Positions 27,122 through 35,294 of a DNA stretch of 64,000 nt are shown one piece after another. Location of the stretch: contig NVTE01000001.1 in NCBI GenBank assembly GCA_002401455.1, forward strand, positions 356,980 to 420,979, written 5' to 3'. The notes below the pieces were generated by a model. That model had not been told where the DNA came from. It saw only the letters and a list, made by a program, of their open reading frames with translations, and searched no databases. The position numbers and the translations under genes were made by a program. Every line of letters begins with the position of its first letter. Position 1 is the stretch's first letter. Origin of the DNA: Alphaproteobacteria bacterium (GTDB lineage Bacteria; Pseudomonadota; Alphaproteobacteria; Sphingomonadales; Emcibacteraceae).

Positions 27122-28639
27122 ATGACTGCACTTTCCTCTTCTGACGCCATTGCCGTAATCGGGGCCGGAACCATGGGCGCCGGTATCGTTCAGGTCGCCG
27201 CCACCGCTGGCCATCCCGTCTATCTTTTTGACACATCGGCCGCGGCCATCGACAAGGGAATCGCCCAAATCGAAAAATTCCTCGCCCGTTCGGTCACCAA
27301 GGGCCGCATGGATGAAGCTCAGCGCACCGCCATTCTGGACCGCATCACCCGCTGTGACAAACTGGAAGACCTGGCCCCAGCCAAACTGGTCATCGAAGCG
27401 ATTGTCGAAAATATTGACATCAAACGCTCGGTCTTTGGCCAGTTGGAAGATATTCTGGCCAAAGATGCCATCCTGGCCTCCAACACCTCGTCGATCTCGA
27501 TCACCGAAATCGCCGCCCAGCTGAAGCGGCCGGAGCGCATGGTCGGCATGCATTTCTTCAATCCGGCCCCGATCATGAAACTGGTGGAAATCGTTCATGG
27601 CCTGGTCACCGACGACCAGGTGGCGGAAACCGCCTTTGACACCGCCGTGGCCTGGGGCAAGAAAGTGGTTCATGCCAAATCGACTCCGGGCTTCATCGTC
27701 AACCGGGTCGCCCGTCCCTTCTATTCCGAAGCCCTGCGCATCCTGCAGGAAAGTGGTGCCGACATCCCGACCATCGACAGCTGCATCAGAGAAGCCGGCG
27801 GCTTCCGCATGGGGCCGTTTGAGCTCATGGACCTGATCGGCAATGACATTAATTTCTCCGTCACCAAGTCAGTCTATAACGCCTATTATCAGGAGCCCCG
27901 TTACCGACCAAACCTGATCCAACAGGAACAGGTTGCCGCCGGGCGCTTTGGCCGGAAATCCGGTCGCGGTTATTATGATTATAGTGAGGGTGCGGAAAAT
28001 CCCACCGCCCAAACCGCAGACGCGGCCCCGGCCCCGACAGAGATTACCCTGATCGGTACAAACCCTCTGCTGGTCCCGCTGGCTGAACTGGCCGAAAAAT
28101 CCGGCATCACCGTCACCACCGACACCACCGAAGACCTGTCCGGTTTTATCATCGATGATACGCTGGTTTTGCTGACTGACGGCACCCCGGCCTCCGAACT
28201 GACCACCGTCATCGGTCGTCCGGCCGTGGTTTTTGATCTGGCGCTGGATTATACCGCCGCCTCGCGCATTGCTGTGGCCAAGGGTGATCAGGTCTCGGAC
28301 GCAGACCTGGCCAAAGCGGTTGGTTTCTTCCAGGCTCTGGGCAAAAAAGTATCGGTCATTGATGACTGTCCCGGCCTGATCGTCATGCGCATCGTCGCCA
28401 TGCTGGCCAATGAGGGCAGCGACGCGGTCTATCAGGGTGTCACCACGCCCCAAGGGGTTGATATCGCCATGGTCAATGGCCTCAACTACCCCAAAGGCCC
28501 CCTGCAATGGGCCCAGGATATCGGCCTGGAACATATCTTTGCCGTTCTTGATGCCCTGTCCAGTTTCTACGGTGAGGACCGCTACCGAACCTCTCCCCTG
28601 CTGCGGCGGGCAGTGATTGCCGGAAAGGACCTGGTATGA
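27122..28639 (+). CDS. paaH: 3-hydroxyadipyl-CoA dehydrogenase PaaH
   Basis: The 505-residue protein begins with a Rossmann domain (AVIGAGTMGAGIVQVAATAGHPVYLFD). It has the first 3HCDH helical domain with GMHFFNPAPIMKLVEIVHGL, then a Pro/Ala-rich linker at about 290-305, a degenerate nucleotide-domain-like segment, and a second 3HCDH domain (GLNYPKGPLQWAQDIGLEHIFAVLDALSSFYGEDRYRTSPLLRR). This two-domain layout is typical of PaaH/PaaC. It oxidises 3-hydroxyadipyl-CoA to 3-oxoadipyl-CoA with NAD. Its last four bases overlap the paaI start (ATGA). Confidence 0.93.
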   Translation: MTALSSSDAIAVIGAGTMGAGIVQVAATAGHPVYLFDTSAAAIDKGIAQIEKFLARSVTKGRMDEAQRTAILDRITRCDKLEDLAPAKLVIEAIVENIDIKRSVFGQLEDILAKDAILASNTSSISITEIAAQLKRPERMVGMHFFNPAPIMKLVEIVHGLVTDDQVAETAFDTAVAWGKKVVHAKSTPGFIVNRVARPFYSEALRILQESGADIPTIDSCIREAGGFRMGPFELMDLIGNDINFSVTKSVYNAYYQEPRYRPNLIQQEQVAAGRFGRKSGRGYYDYSEGAENPTAQTADAAPAPTEITLIGTNPLLVPLAELAEKSGITVTTDTTEDLSGFIIDDTLVLLTDGTPASELTTVIGRPAVVFDLALDYTAASRIAVAKGDQVSDADLAKAVGFFQALGKKVSVIDDCPGLIVMRIVAMLANEGSDAVYQGVTTPQGVDIAMVNGLNYPKGPLQWAQDIGLEHIFAVLDALSSFYGEDRYRTSPLLRRAVIAGKDLV

Positions 28640-29091
28640 CCCCAGAGACACCAGAGACCCCTCAGGCCCTAGCTGAAACCATCGCCGAAAGTTTCAATGG
28701 CCGCCACACGCTGGACAAGCTGCTAAATATTGAGTTTATCTCTATCGGACCGGGCACGGCGACCATGAAAATGCCCATCACCGTCGACCTGGTCAATGTC
28801 TATGGCAGCACCCACGGCGGGGCAGTTTTCGCCCTGGCCGATGCGGTCTTTGCCTATGCCTGCAATAGCCAGAATGTGGTGACCGTCGCCTCTGGCTGCT
28901 CCATTGAATATCTGGCGCCATCCTTTCCCGGCGACGTGCTGACCGCCACCGCCACATTCCAGGGTGGTCGCGGCCGTCAGGGCATCTATGATATTATGAT
29001 CACCAATCAAGACGACAAGCTGATTGCCACCTTCCGGGGCAAATCACATGCAACCAAACAAACCGTTTTAGGAGAGCCCCCCCATGAGTAA
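28636..29091 (+). CDS. paaI: Hydroxyphenylacetyl-CoA thioesterase PaaI
   Basis: The 151-residue hot-dog-fold thioesterase has the motif NVYGSTHGGAVFALADAVFAYACNS, with the Asp that activates water, and IEYLAPSFPGDVLTATATF. PaaI proteins rescue CoA from dead-end hydroxylated phenylacetyl-CoA. The gene overlaps paaH by four bases and paaJ by eight, so it is translationally coupled on both sides. Confidence 0.92.
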   Translation: MTPETPETPQALAETIAESFNGRHTLDKLLNIEFISIGPGTATMKMPITVDLVNVYGSTHGGAVFALADAVFAYACNSQNVVTVASGCSIEYLAPSFPGDVLTATATFQGGRGRQGIYDIMITNQDDKLIATFRGKSHATKQTVLGEPPHE

Positions 29092-30301
29092 AACGATCAG
29101 AGACGCCTTTATCTGTGATGCCATCCGCACACCCATTGGCCGATACGGCGGCGCCCTGTCCTCTGTCCGGCCCGACGATCTGGCCGCTGTGCCGCTGAAG
29201 GCCTTGATCGCGCGCAATCCTGATGTGGACTGGTCCCAGGTCGATGACCTGATCATGGGTTGCGCCAACCAGGCTGGCGAAGACAACCGCAACGTGGCCC
29301 GCATGAGCGCCCTGCTGGCCGGCCTGCCCATCAGCGTGCCCGGCACCACCGTCAACCGCCTCTGTGGTTCCGGCATGGACGCCACGGGCATGGCCGCCCG
29401 TGCCATTAAAGCCGGTGAAGCTGAGCTAATGATTGCCGGCGGCGTCGAAAGCATGTCCCGGGCCCCCTTCGTTACGGGCAAGGCCGACAGCGCCTTCTCC
29501 CGCAAGGTCGAGACCTTTGACACCACCATCGGCTGGCGCTTTGTCAACCGGCTGATGAAAAAACAATATGGCGTCGACAGCATGCCGGAAACCGGGGAAA
29601 ATGTCGCCGAGGATTTTAATATCTCCCGCGCCGACCAGGACCTGTTTGCCTTCCGCTCGCAGCAGAAAACCGCTGCCGCCCAGGAATCCGGACGCTTTGA
29701 TCAGGAAATCACCCCGGTGATCATCCCCCAAAGAAAAGGCGACCCGAAAGTTGTTACCGTCGACGAGCACCCCCGTGCCAGCACCACTCTGGAAGCCCTG
29801 GGCAAACTGCGCACGCCTTTCCGGGACGGTGGCAGTGTAACTGCGGGTAATGCCTCCGGTGTCAATGACGGCGCCTGCGCGATCCTGCTGGCGTCTGGTG
29901 AAGCCGCTAAAAAGTATGGCCTGACGCCCAAAGCCCGGATCGTCGGAATGGCGACGGTTGGCCTTGAGCCCCGGATCATGGGTTTTGGCCCGGCTCCGGC
30001 AACCCGGAAAGTTCTGGCCCAGACCGGATTGACCCTGGATCAGATGGATGTGATTGAGCTTAATGAAGCCTTCGCGTCACAGGGCCTGGCGGTCATGCGT
30101 GACCTTGGCCTGGCCGACGATGCGGCGCATGTGAACCCCAATGGCGGTGCCATCGCCCTTGGCCATCCGCTGGGTATGAGTGGGGCGCGACTCATCACCA
30201 CGGCCATGTATGAACTGCACCGCACCGGCGGGCGTTATGCGCTGTGCACCATGTGTATTGGTGTTGGTCAGGGCATCGCGATCATCATCGAAAAAGTCTA
30301 A
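29084..30301 (+). CDS. paaJ: 3-oxoadipyl-CoA thiolase
   Basis: The 405-residue thiolase has the acyl-carrying Cys in [20 protein letters not shown], the His in [20 protein letters not shown] and the second Cys in [15 protein letters not shown]. It starts with [34 protein letters not shown], characteristic of the beta-ketoadipyl-CoA group (PaaJ/PcaF). It splits 3-oxoadipyl-CoA to succinyl-CoA and acetyl-CoA. It is the last gene of the operon, with a terminator just after it. Confidence 0.93.
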   Translation: MSKTIRDAFICDAIRTPIGRYGGALSSVRPDDLAAVPLKALIARNPDVDWSQVDDLIMGCANQAGEDNRNVARMSALLAGLPISVPGTTVNRLCGSGMDATGMAARAIKAGEAELMIAGGVESMSRAPFVTGKADSAFSRKVETFDTTIGWRFVNRLMKKQYGVDSMPETGENVAEDFNISRADQDLFAFRSQQKTAAAQESGRFDQEITPVIIPQRKGDPKVVTVDEHPRASTTLEALGKLRTPFRDGGSVTAGNASGVNDGACAILLASGEAAKKYGLTPKARIVGMATVGLEPRIMGFGPAPATRKVLAQTGLTLDQMDVIELNEAFASQGLAVMRDLGLADDAAHVNPNGGAIALGHPLGMSGARLITTAMYELHRTGGRYALCTMCIGVGQGIAIIIEKV

Positions 30302-30313
30302 ATCACTCAAACA

Positions 30314-30351
30314 ACAAAAAAGGCCTCCAGATCACTAGGGGCCTTTTTTTT
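30314..30351 (+). terminator. Terminator of the paaGHIJ operon
   Basis: An AAAAAGGCC/GGCCTTTTT stem with a T tract starts 13 bases after the paaJ stop codon. The A tract on the other side lets it work in both directions. Confidence 0.9.
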
Positions 30352-30375
30352 ATGGAAGATCAGGTGCCGTAAAAA

Positions 30376-30798
30376 TCAGTAGCGAGCCGCCGGAATATGG
30401 TTCTTATTGATCACGACCTTGCCGATCGGGGCCAGGGCCAGAGCGGCCAGCTTTAAATGCTGGAAGGCAAAGGGGATGCCGATGATGGTCACGGCCAGGG
30501 CGACGGCCCAGAAGGCATGACCCAGCGCCAGCCAGATACCACCGAACAAAAACCAGATGATATTGCCGATCACGCCGAGCGCTCCGGTACCGATATCCGC
30601 TTCACCGGACAGGATTTCCCGGTTGACCGCTTCCCGGCCAAAGGGCAGAAGGCTCAAGTGGGCCATATTCATGGCGGCAACAAACCACGGCAGGCCGACA
30701 ATGGTCACCGCCATGAACAAAGCAATCACGACCCAGCCGACGGCCATGAAAAAGCCGCCAAAAATCAACCATAGAATATTCAAAATCAAAGACATCAC
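30376..30798 (-). CDS. YccF domain-containing inner membrane protein
   Basis: The 140-residue protein consists of two similar halves, each with the YccF pattern: LNILWLIFGGFFMAVGWVVIALFMAVTIVGLPWF and, later, GNIIWFLFGGIWLALGHAFWAVALAVTIIGIPFAFQHLKLAALALAPIG. It should have about four membrane segments. The function of the family is unknown. It is convergent with paaJ. Confidence 0.9.
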   Translation of the reverse strand: MMSLILNILWLIFGGFFMAVGWVVIALFMAVTIVGLPWFVAAMNMAHLSLLPFGREAVNREILSGEADIGTGALGVIGNIIWFLFGGIWLALGHAFWAVALAVTIIGIPFAFQHLKLAALALAPIGKVVINKNHIPAARY

Positions 30799-30911
30799 TA
30801 AATCCCTAAGTTAGGCAACCACCCCAGTCATCCACTATAGTAATATGGGCCCCTCTATATTAATATGGGTAAGATAACACAAGATTCAATTATCGGCCTG
30901 CGGGTAATATA

Positions 30912-31523
30912 TCAGGGTAGATTTTCACTCTCGAGCGCCATGAAACCATTGAGGAAAATTTCCACTGCCAGGTCGGCGAAGTTTTCCTGGCTGACCGGGC
31001 CGTCTTTGCGAAACCAGATATAAGTCCAGTTTATCATGCCGAGAAAGGCCATGGTGATCGGCTTTTGATAATCTTTTTCCTGATCCAGGGACGGGTTGAG
31101 CTCAAGAACAAGGCCCATCACGCTATTGACCACCCGGTCCTGTAAATCGGTAATCTCTTTGCGCATCTCATCGGGCAGACACCCCCGGTCATTAAGCAGA
31201 ATCACATGTTTAGATCCAGCATTGACATAAATTTCCATAAAATTGCGGGCCAGGGTGCGAAATTTTTCTTTCGGACTGCCCTCGCTGGCCAACGCCGCGT
31301 CGGCCATGGTCACCAACTCCATCACATGCTGGCGCATGATGTCAAACAAGATCGCTTCCTTGGAAGGATAATAATGATACAGCCAGGATTTTGACGCGTT
31401 GCAGGCGGTGGCCAATTCAGAAATGGACGAGCGGGCATAGCCTTTATCGGCAAATAACTCTGCGGCTTTATTCAGGATATTACGCCGACGTTCGCCGTAA
31501 TCCTCTGCTTGTTTTCGGGCCAT
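30912..31523 (-). CDS. TetR-family regulator, possible PaaR
   Basis: The 203-residue protein has a TetR DNA-binding domain (RRNILNKAAELFADKGYARSSISELATACNASKSWLYHYYPSKEAILFDIM) and a C-terminal ligand domain of the AcrR/YcdC kind. Its place beside the phenylacetate genes suggests the TetR-type PaaR that senses phenylacetyl-CoA in some Proteobacteria. It is, however, divergent from an M24 peptidase gene, with two dyads of its own between them that do not resemble the palindrome at paaN/paaG. The TetR call is certain; the PaaR identity is only positional. Confidence 0.85.
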   Translation of the reverse strand: MARKQAEDYGERRRNILNKAAELFADKGYARSSISELATACNASKSWLYHYYPSKEAILFDIMRQHVMELVTMADAALASEGSPKEKFRTLARNFMEIYVNAGSKHVILLNDRGCLPDEMRKEITDLQDRVVNSVMGLVLELNPSLDQEKDYQKPITMAFLGMINWTYIWFRKDGPVSQENFADLAVEIFLNGFMALESENLP

Positions 31524-31586
31524 TTTTCAGCTGATTCTTTTTTATGGATAAAATAATACGACCATCATATATAGTATTACAGGAAA

Positions 31587-31602
31587 GGTCAAAACATTGA
31601 CC
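31587..31602. promoter_or_regulatory. Dyad GGTCAA-N4-TTGACC between TetR and M24 genes
   Basis: This perfect 6+4+6 inverted repeat lies in the 139-base divergent region. Its size and place fit an autoregulatory TetR operator. Confidence 0.5.
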
Positions 31603-31605
31603 GGG

Positions 31606-31626
31606 CATCCGGTTAATTGCCGGATG
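31606..31626. promoter_or_regulatory. Second dyad, CATCCGG and CCGGATG, next to the first
   Basis: Perfect 7-base arms flank TTAATTG, three bases from the GGTCAA dyad and 37 bases before the M24 start codon. It could be a second protein site or a hairpin in the M24 leader. Confidence 0.4.
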
Positions 31627-31662
31627 GTAAAATAATAAACTAAGACATACGGGACTGATAAA

Positions 31663-32892
31663 ATGACAATAGGTGTTGGCGGATCAAGCGCAGAGATAGA
31701 ATTAGATCGGCTGGTCGACATGACGGCGGGTAGTGCGCCCATTGGACGAGAAGAATATAAGACGCGCATCACGCGGGTACAAGAACTGATGCGGGACAAG
31801 GACATTGCCGCCCTGTATCTGAACGCGGGCACCAGCCTAAGCTATTTCACCGGCACTGACTGGCACGCCAGCGAACGCATGGTCGGTGCCCTGCTGCCAG
31901 CCGACGGCGTGATCAGCTATATCTCCCCGGTATTTGAGATTGGTACCCTGGAACAATATATGGGAGTTACCGGCGAGGTTCATGGCTGGGAAGAGCATCA
32001 GTCGCCCTATGGCCTGCTCAAAGATATGCTCACCAGCCTGGGTCTGACCTCCGGCACCATCGCCCTGGACGAATCCTGCCCGTTTTTCATCAGTAACGGC
32101 ATCGCTCTGGCCGCGCCGGACTTTGAGTTTGTTAATGGCGACCGGATCACCGTGCCCTGCCGCCAGATCAAGTCAGAAAATGAGATCGCCCTGATGCAAC
32201 GGGCCAAGGACATGACGTTGGAAGTCCAGAAGGCCGCCGCCCGCATCCTGCGCCCCGGCATCACCACCAAGGAGGTGGGAGAATTCATTTATCAGGCCCA
32301 TGTCAAGGTCGGGGCTCCTGCTGGCTCTTATTTTGTCATTGTACTGTTCGGTGAGGATACCGCCTACCCGCACGGCGTTAAAAATCCCAAGACCCTGAGC
32401 GAAAATGACATGGTCCTGATCGATACCGGCTGCCAGCTCCACGGCTATATCTCCGACATTACCCGCACCTATGTGTTCGGTAAGCCCAACGCCCGCCAGC
32501 GCCAGATCTGGGACATCGAAAAGCAGGCCCAGGCCGCGGCTTTCCATCAGGCCCAGCTGGGCAGTAGATGCGGCGATGTGGATTTGGCCGCCCGGGCCTG
32601 TCTGGAAAAACATCAATTGGGTCCCGACTACAAGCTGCCCGGCCTGCCCCACAGGACCGGCCACGGCATTGGCATGGATATTCACGAATGGCCCTACTTG
32701 AATTCAGGCGACAACAGCACCCTTGAGGCTGGCATGTGCTTTTCCAATGAACCGATGATCTGTGTTCCCGGCGAATTCGGCGTGCGGCTGGAAGATCATT
32801 TCTACATGACAGAGACCGGCCCTAAATGGTTCACAGAGCCAAGTTTCAGCATCGACGATCCTTTTGGCGACAAAAAACATCACAGATTATAA
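31663..32892 (+). CDS. M24-family metallopeptidase (Xaa-Pro dipeptidase type)
   Basis: The 409-residue protein has an N-terminal creatinase-like domain (residues 25-165) and a C-terminal pita-bread domain. The metal ligands are visible in order: two Asp in DTGCQLHGYISDITRTYVFG, the His in PHRTGHGIGMDIHEWPYL, and Glu residues in FSNEPMICVPGEFGVRLEDHFYMTETG. It should cleave X-Pro dipeptides or a related amide with two divalent metals. The first 20 residues are a variable leader. It is divergent from the TetR gene, which may regulate it. Confidence 0.92.
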   Translation: MTIGVGGSSAEIELDRLVDMTAGSAPIGREEYKTRITRVQELMRDKDIAALYLNAGTSLSYFTGTDWHASERMVGALLPADGVISYISPVFEIGTLEQYMGVTGEVHGWEEHQSPYGLLKDMLTSLGLTSGTIALDESCPFFISNGIALAAPDFEFVNGDRITVPCRQIKSENEIALMQRAKDMTLEVQKAAARILRPGITTKEVGEFIYQAHVKVGAPAGSYFVIVLFGEDTAYPHGVKNPKTLSENDMVLIDTGCQLHGYISDITRTYVFGKPNARQRQIWDIEKQAQAAAFHQAQLGSRCGDVDLAARACLEKHQLGPDYKLPGLPHRTGHGIGMDIHEWPYLNSGDNSTLEAGMCFSNEPMICVPGEFGVRLEDHFYMTETGPKWFTEPSFSIDDPFGDKKHHRL

Positions 32893-32899
32893 AAGTAAG

Positions 32900-32940
32900 T
32901 CCCCCGCCCTGGCGTTAAGTTATGGGTGGGGGAATTCTTT
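32900..32940 (+). terminator. Terminator of the M24 gene
   Basis: The strong GC stem TCCCCCGCCC (32900-32909) pairs with GGGTGGGGGA (32924-32933) with one wobble. It lies just after the stop codon and is followed by a short T-rich stretch. Confidence 0.7.
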
Positions 32941-32953
32941 AGAAAGTCTAATT

Positions 32954-33274
32954 TCAGGATTTTTTCTTGGCGGTCAGCCCGATTCGGTCGGCATGATCCT
33001 TTAATTTAAGGTCATCCCCCACTATCAGGACCAGGCCATAATTGGGGCGGTTGGCCCAGGCCACTTCCACGGCATATTCGTTGAGTTCCTCAACGTTGAG
33101 AAGAAACTGGTGTTTTTCCTCGATATCTATATCAAGTACCAATAAGACACCCGCTGTGGAGACATTCGACACCTCGCAGGCATATTCTTTATCATCAATG
33201 ATCGCTGTCGCTTCCCAGACCACGTCCAGACGTTCATCAATCCTGTTTTGACCATTTTCAGTCGTATTAAACAT
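32954..33274 (-). CDS. PilZ-domain protein, likely c-di-GMP binding
   Basis: The 106-residue single-domain protein has the two PilZ ligand motifs: RIDER near the N-terminus (RxxxR) and NVSTAG (N/DxSxxG) about 27 residues later. It would bind cyclic di-GMP and pass the signal to an unidentified partner. The ATG at 33274 has AGGGA six bases upstream; the open frame to 33310 adds 12 unlikely residues. The neighbours are unrelated metabolic genes. Confidence 0.85.
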   Translation of the reverse strand: MFNTTENGQNRIDERLDVVWEATAIIDDKEYACEVSNVSTAGVLLVLDIDIEEKHQFLLNVEELNEYAVEVAWANRPNYGLVLIVGDDLKLKDHADRIGLTAKKKS

Positions 33275-33374
33275 GTTACATCCCTGTATTTCTGCTCTTG
33301 AAGTGACCATATATTAAAAGGGATAAATTACCAAAAGGATAATTTTCAGCCTTAACCCAAGGTTGTTTTGCATA

Positions 33375-34016
33375 TTAATTATTCCTAACCCCCTGAGTGA
33401 CGATCAAGAGAACCTGGTCAACAAGTTCTTCATGGCTCAACCCACCTTCATCCCGGTACCAGGCGGAAATTCCGTTCAGCGCATCAAACAACAAGATGGC
33501 AATAATCGTCGGGTTACAGGGACGGACGGAGCCATCCTCCACCCCCTTGCCAATAATTTCACGGACCCGATGCTCAATGCCCCGGTGCATTTTCAGGCTG
33601 GCGTCGCGGGCAATGGGGTCTTCGCGCTGGCCCCGGTGACGGATATGACAGCGGATAATATCATCGGTAATAATTTCCACATAACCTTCAATAAAATTCT
33701 GCAGTTGGACAAAGCCTGCTCCCCCTGTCGCCACTACCTCATCAAGAAGACCATTGATGCGCAGGCTGGCCACTTCTTCACATTTGACCAGAATATCTTC
33801 TTTATTCCTGACATAATAATACAGGGTCGGTTTGGTCACCTTATGCCGGCGGGCGATATCATCAAGCGATGTCTTGTAATATCCCCGGTCCATGAAGGCC
33901 GCCGCCGCATGACGTAATATGGCATCCAGCTTAATCTGCCTCTTCTCTTCCCTGTTAAGGACGGGCCGATTAAGCGCAGCTTTTGAGAGATTTGCTTTTT
34001 TGTTCATTTTATCCAT
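33375..34016 (-). CDS. TetR-family regulator, candidate repressor of acyl-CoA catabolism
   Basis: The 213-residue protein has a basic N-terminal extension, a TetR helix-turn-helix (LDAILRHAAAAFMDRGYYKTSLDDIARRHKVTKPTLYYYVRNKEDILVKC) and a C-terminal ligand-binding domain. It is divergent from a thiolase and acyl-CoA dehydrogenase pair. The 80-base gap holds a perfect 16-base palindrome directly after the thiolase -10 box. The same dyad, degenerate, occurs before scpA and the SDR gene. I infer that it represses isoleucine/propionyl-CoA catabolism and is released by an acyl-CoA. An in-frame ATG at 34007 is an alternative start. Confidence 0.88.
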   Translation of the reverse strand: MDKMNKKANLSKAALNRPVLNREEKRQIKLDAILRHAAAAFMDRGYYKTSLDDIARRHKVTKPTLYYYVRNKEDILVKCEEVASLRINGLLDEVVATGGAGFVQLQNFIEGYVEIITDDIIRCHIRHRGQREDPIARDASLKMHRGIEHRVREIIGKGVEDGSVRPCNPTIIAILLFDALNGISAWYRDEGGLSHEELVDQVLLIVTQGVRNN

Positions 34017-34017
34017 C

Positions 34018-34062
34018 TTGCCAATTCAATTAATCATGCCTATATTGTTACTCATGAGTAAC
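34018..34062 (+). promoter_or_regulatory. Thiolase promoter with perfect 16-base operator palindrome
   Basis: TTGCCA (34018-34023) and TATATT (34041-34046) are exactly 17 bases apart. The palindrome GTTACTCATGAGTAAC (34047-34062) begins at the next base, covering the expected transcription start. This is a repressor-type arrangement, and the divergent TetR gene begins 31 bases away on the other side. Confidence 0.75.
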
Positions 34063-34096
34063 TTAAACTCAACATAATTTTTAGGAGAAAGTTAAA

Positions 34097-35293
34097 ATGT
34101 CCCAAACCGAAAAACAAGACCCAATTGTAATTGTTGGCATGTCCCGCACCCCCATGGGTGGATTCCAAGGGGATTTCGCCGGGTTAACAGCGTCTGAATT
34201 AGGTGCCGTTGCGGTTAAAGGGGCTCTGGACAGGTCGGGTCTTAAGGCGGAAGATATTGACCAAGCCTTCATGGGCTGCGTTCTGCCGGCGGGTCAGGGC
34301 CAGGCCCCGGCGCGCCAGGCCATTCTCGGCGCTGGCCTGCCTCAGTCTGTGGGCTGTAGCACCATCAATAAAATGTGCGGCTCGGGCATGCAGTCAACCA
34401 TGATGGCTCATGATGCCATTCTGGCTGGCTCGGCTGACATCATGATTGCCGGGGGCATGGAAAGCATGACCAATTCCCCCTACCTGCTGCCTAAGATGCG
34501 CGGGGGGGGCCGTCTGGGTCACGGCGAGGTCAAGGACAGCATGTTCCTCGACGGCCTGGAAGATGCCTATGACAAGGGCAAACTGATGGGCGTCTTTGCC
34601 GAACAGACCGCGCAGCATTATCAATTCACCCGCGAAGCCCAGGATAACTATGCCATCACGTCCCTCAACCGGGCCAATGCCGCCATAGAAAAGGGCTATT
34701 TCAAGGACGAAATTTCCCCGGTCACCGTCAAATCCCGCCGGGGCGAAACCGTCTTTGACACCGATGAGCAACCGGGCAAGGCACGACTGGATAAAATTCC
34801 GACCCTGCGCCCGGCTTTTGCCAAGGACGGTACGGTCACTGCGGCCAATGCCAGCTCCATATCCGACGGGGCCGCCGCCCTGGTCCTGATGAAACAGTCC
34901 GAAGCCGAGCGGCGCGGCCTGACCGTCCTTGCCCGGATCATGGGTCACACCACCCACGCGCAAGCCCCGGAATGGTTCTCCACCGCCCCCATCGGCGCCA
35001 TTAAAAAGCTCTATGAAAAAACCGGCTGGACCGATGCGGATGTGGATCTCTATGAAATCAACGAAGCCTTCGCCGTGGTCACCATGGCCGCCATGCGTGA
35101 CCTTGACCTCGACCATGACAAGGTCAATATTCACGGCGGCGCCTGTGCCATGGGCCATCCCATCGGGGCCTCAGGTACCCGCATTCTGGTCACCCTGATT
35201 TCCGCCCTGAAAACCCACGGCAAAAAACGGGGCATTGCTGCCCTGTGCATCGGCGGCGGCGAAGCGACCGCCATGGCTGTGGAGATTTTGTAA
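34097..35293 (+). CDS. Acetyl-CoA C-acyltransferase (thiolase)
   Basis: The 398-residue thiolase has the nucleophile Cys in TINKMCGSGMQSTMMAHDAI, the catalytic His in GGACAMGHPIGASGTRI and the second Cys in IAALCIGGGEATAMAV. Its N-terminus (DPIVIVGMSRTPMGGFQGDFAGLTASELGAVAV) resembles the acetyl-CoA acetyltransferase / mitochondrial ACAT1-like group that also cleaves 2-methylacetoacetyl-CoA. With the acyl-CoA dehydrogenase that starts one base after its stop codon, and the HSD10-like SDR at 42461, it fits isoleucine degradation. AGGAGAAAG precedes the ATG. Confidence 0.93.
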   Translation: MSQTEKQDPIVIVGMSRTPMGGFQGDFAGLTASELGAVAVKGALDRSGLKAEDIDQAFMGCVLPAGQGQAPARQAILGAGLPQSVGCSTINKMCGSGMQSTMMAHDAILAGSADIMIAGGMESMTNSPYLLPKMRGGGRLGHGEVKDSMFLDGLEDAYDKGKLMGVFAEQTAQHYQFTREAQDNYAITSLNRANAAIEKGYFKDEISPVTVKSRRGETVFDTDEQPGKARLDKIPTLRPAFAKDGTVTAANASSISDGAAALVLMKQSEAERRGLTVLARIMGHTTHAQAPEWFSTAPIGAIKKLYEKTGWTDADVDLYEINEAFAVVTMAAMRDLDLDHDKVNIHGGACAMGHPIGASGTRILVTLISALKTHGKKRGIAALCIGGGEATAMAVEIL

Positions 35294-35294
35294 G

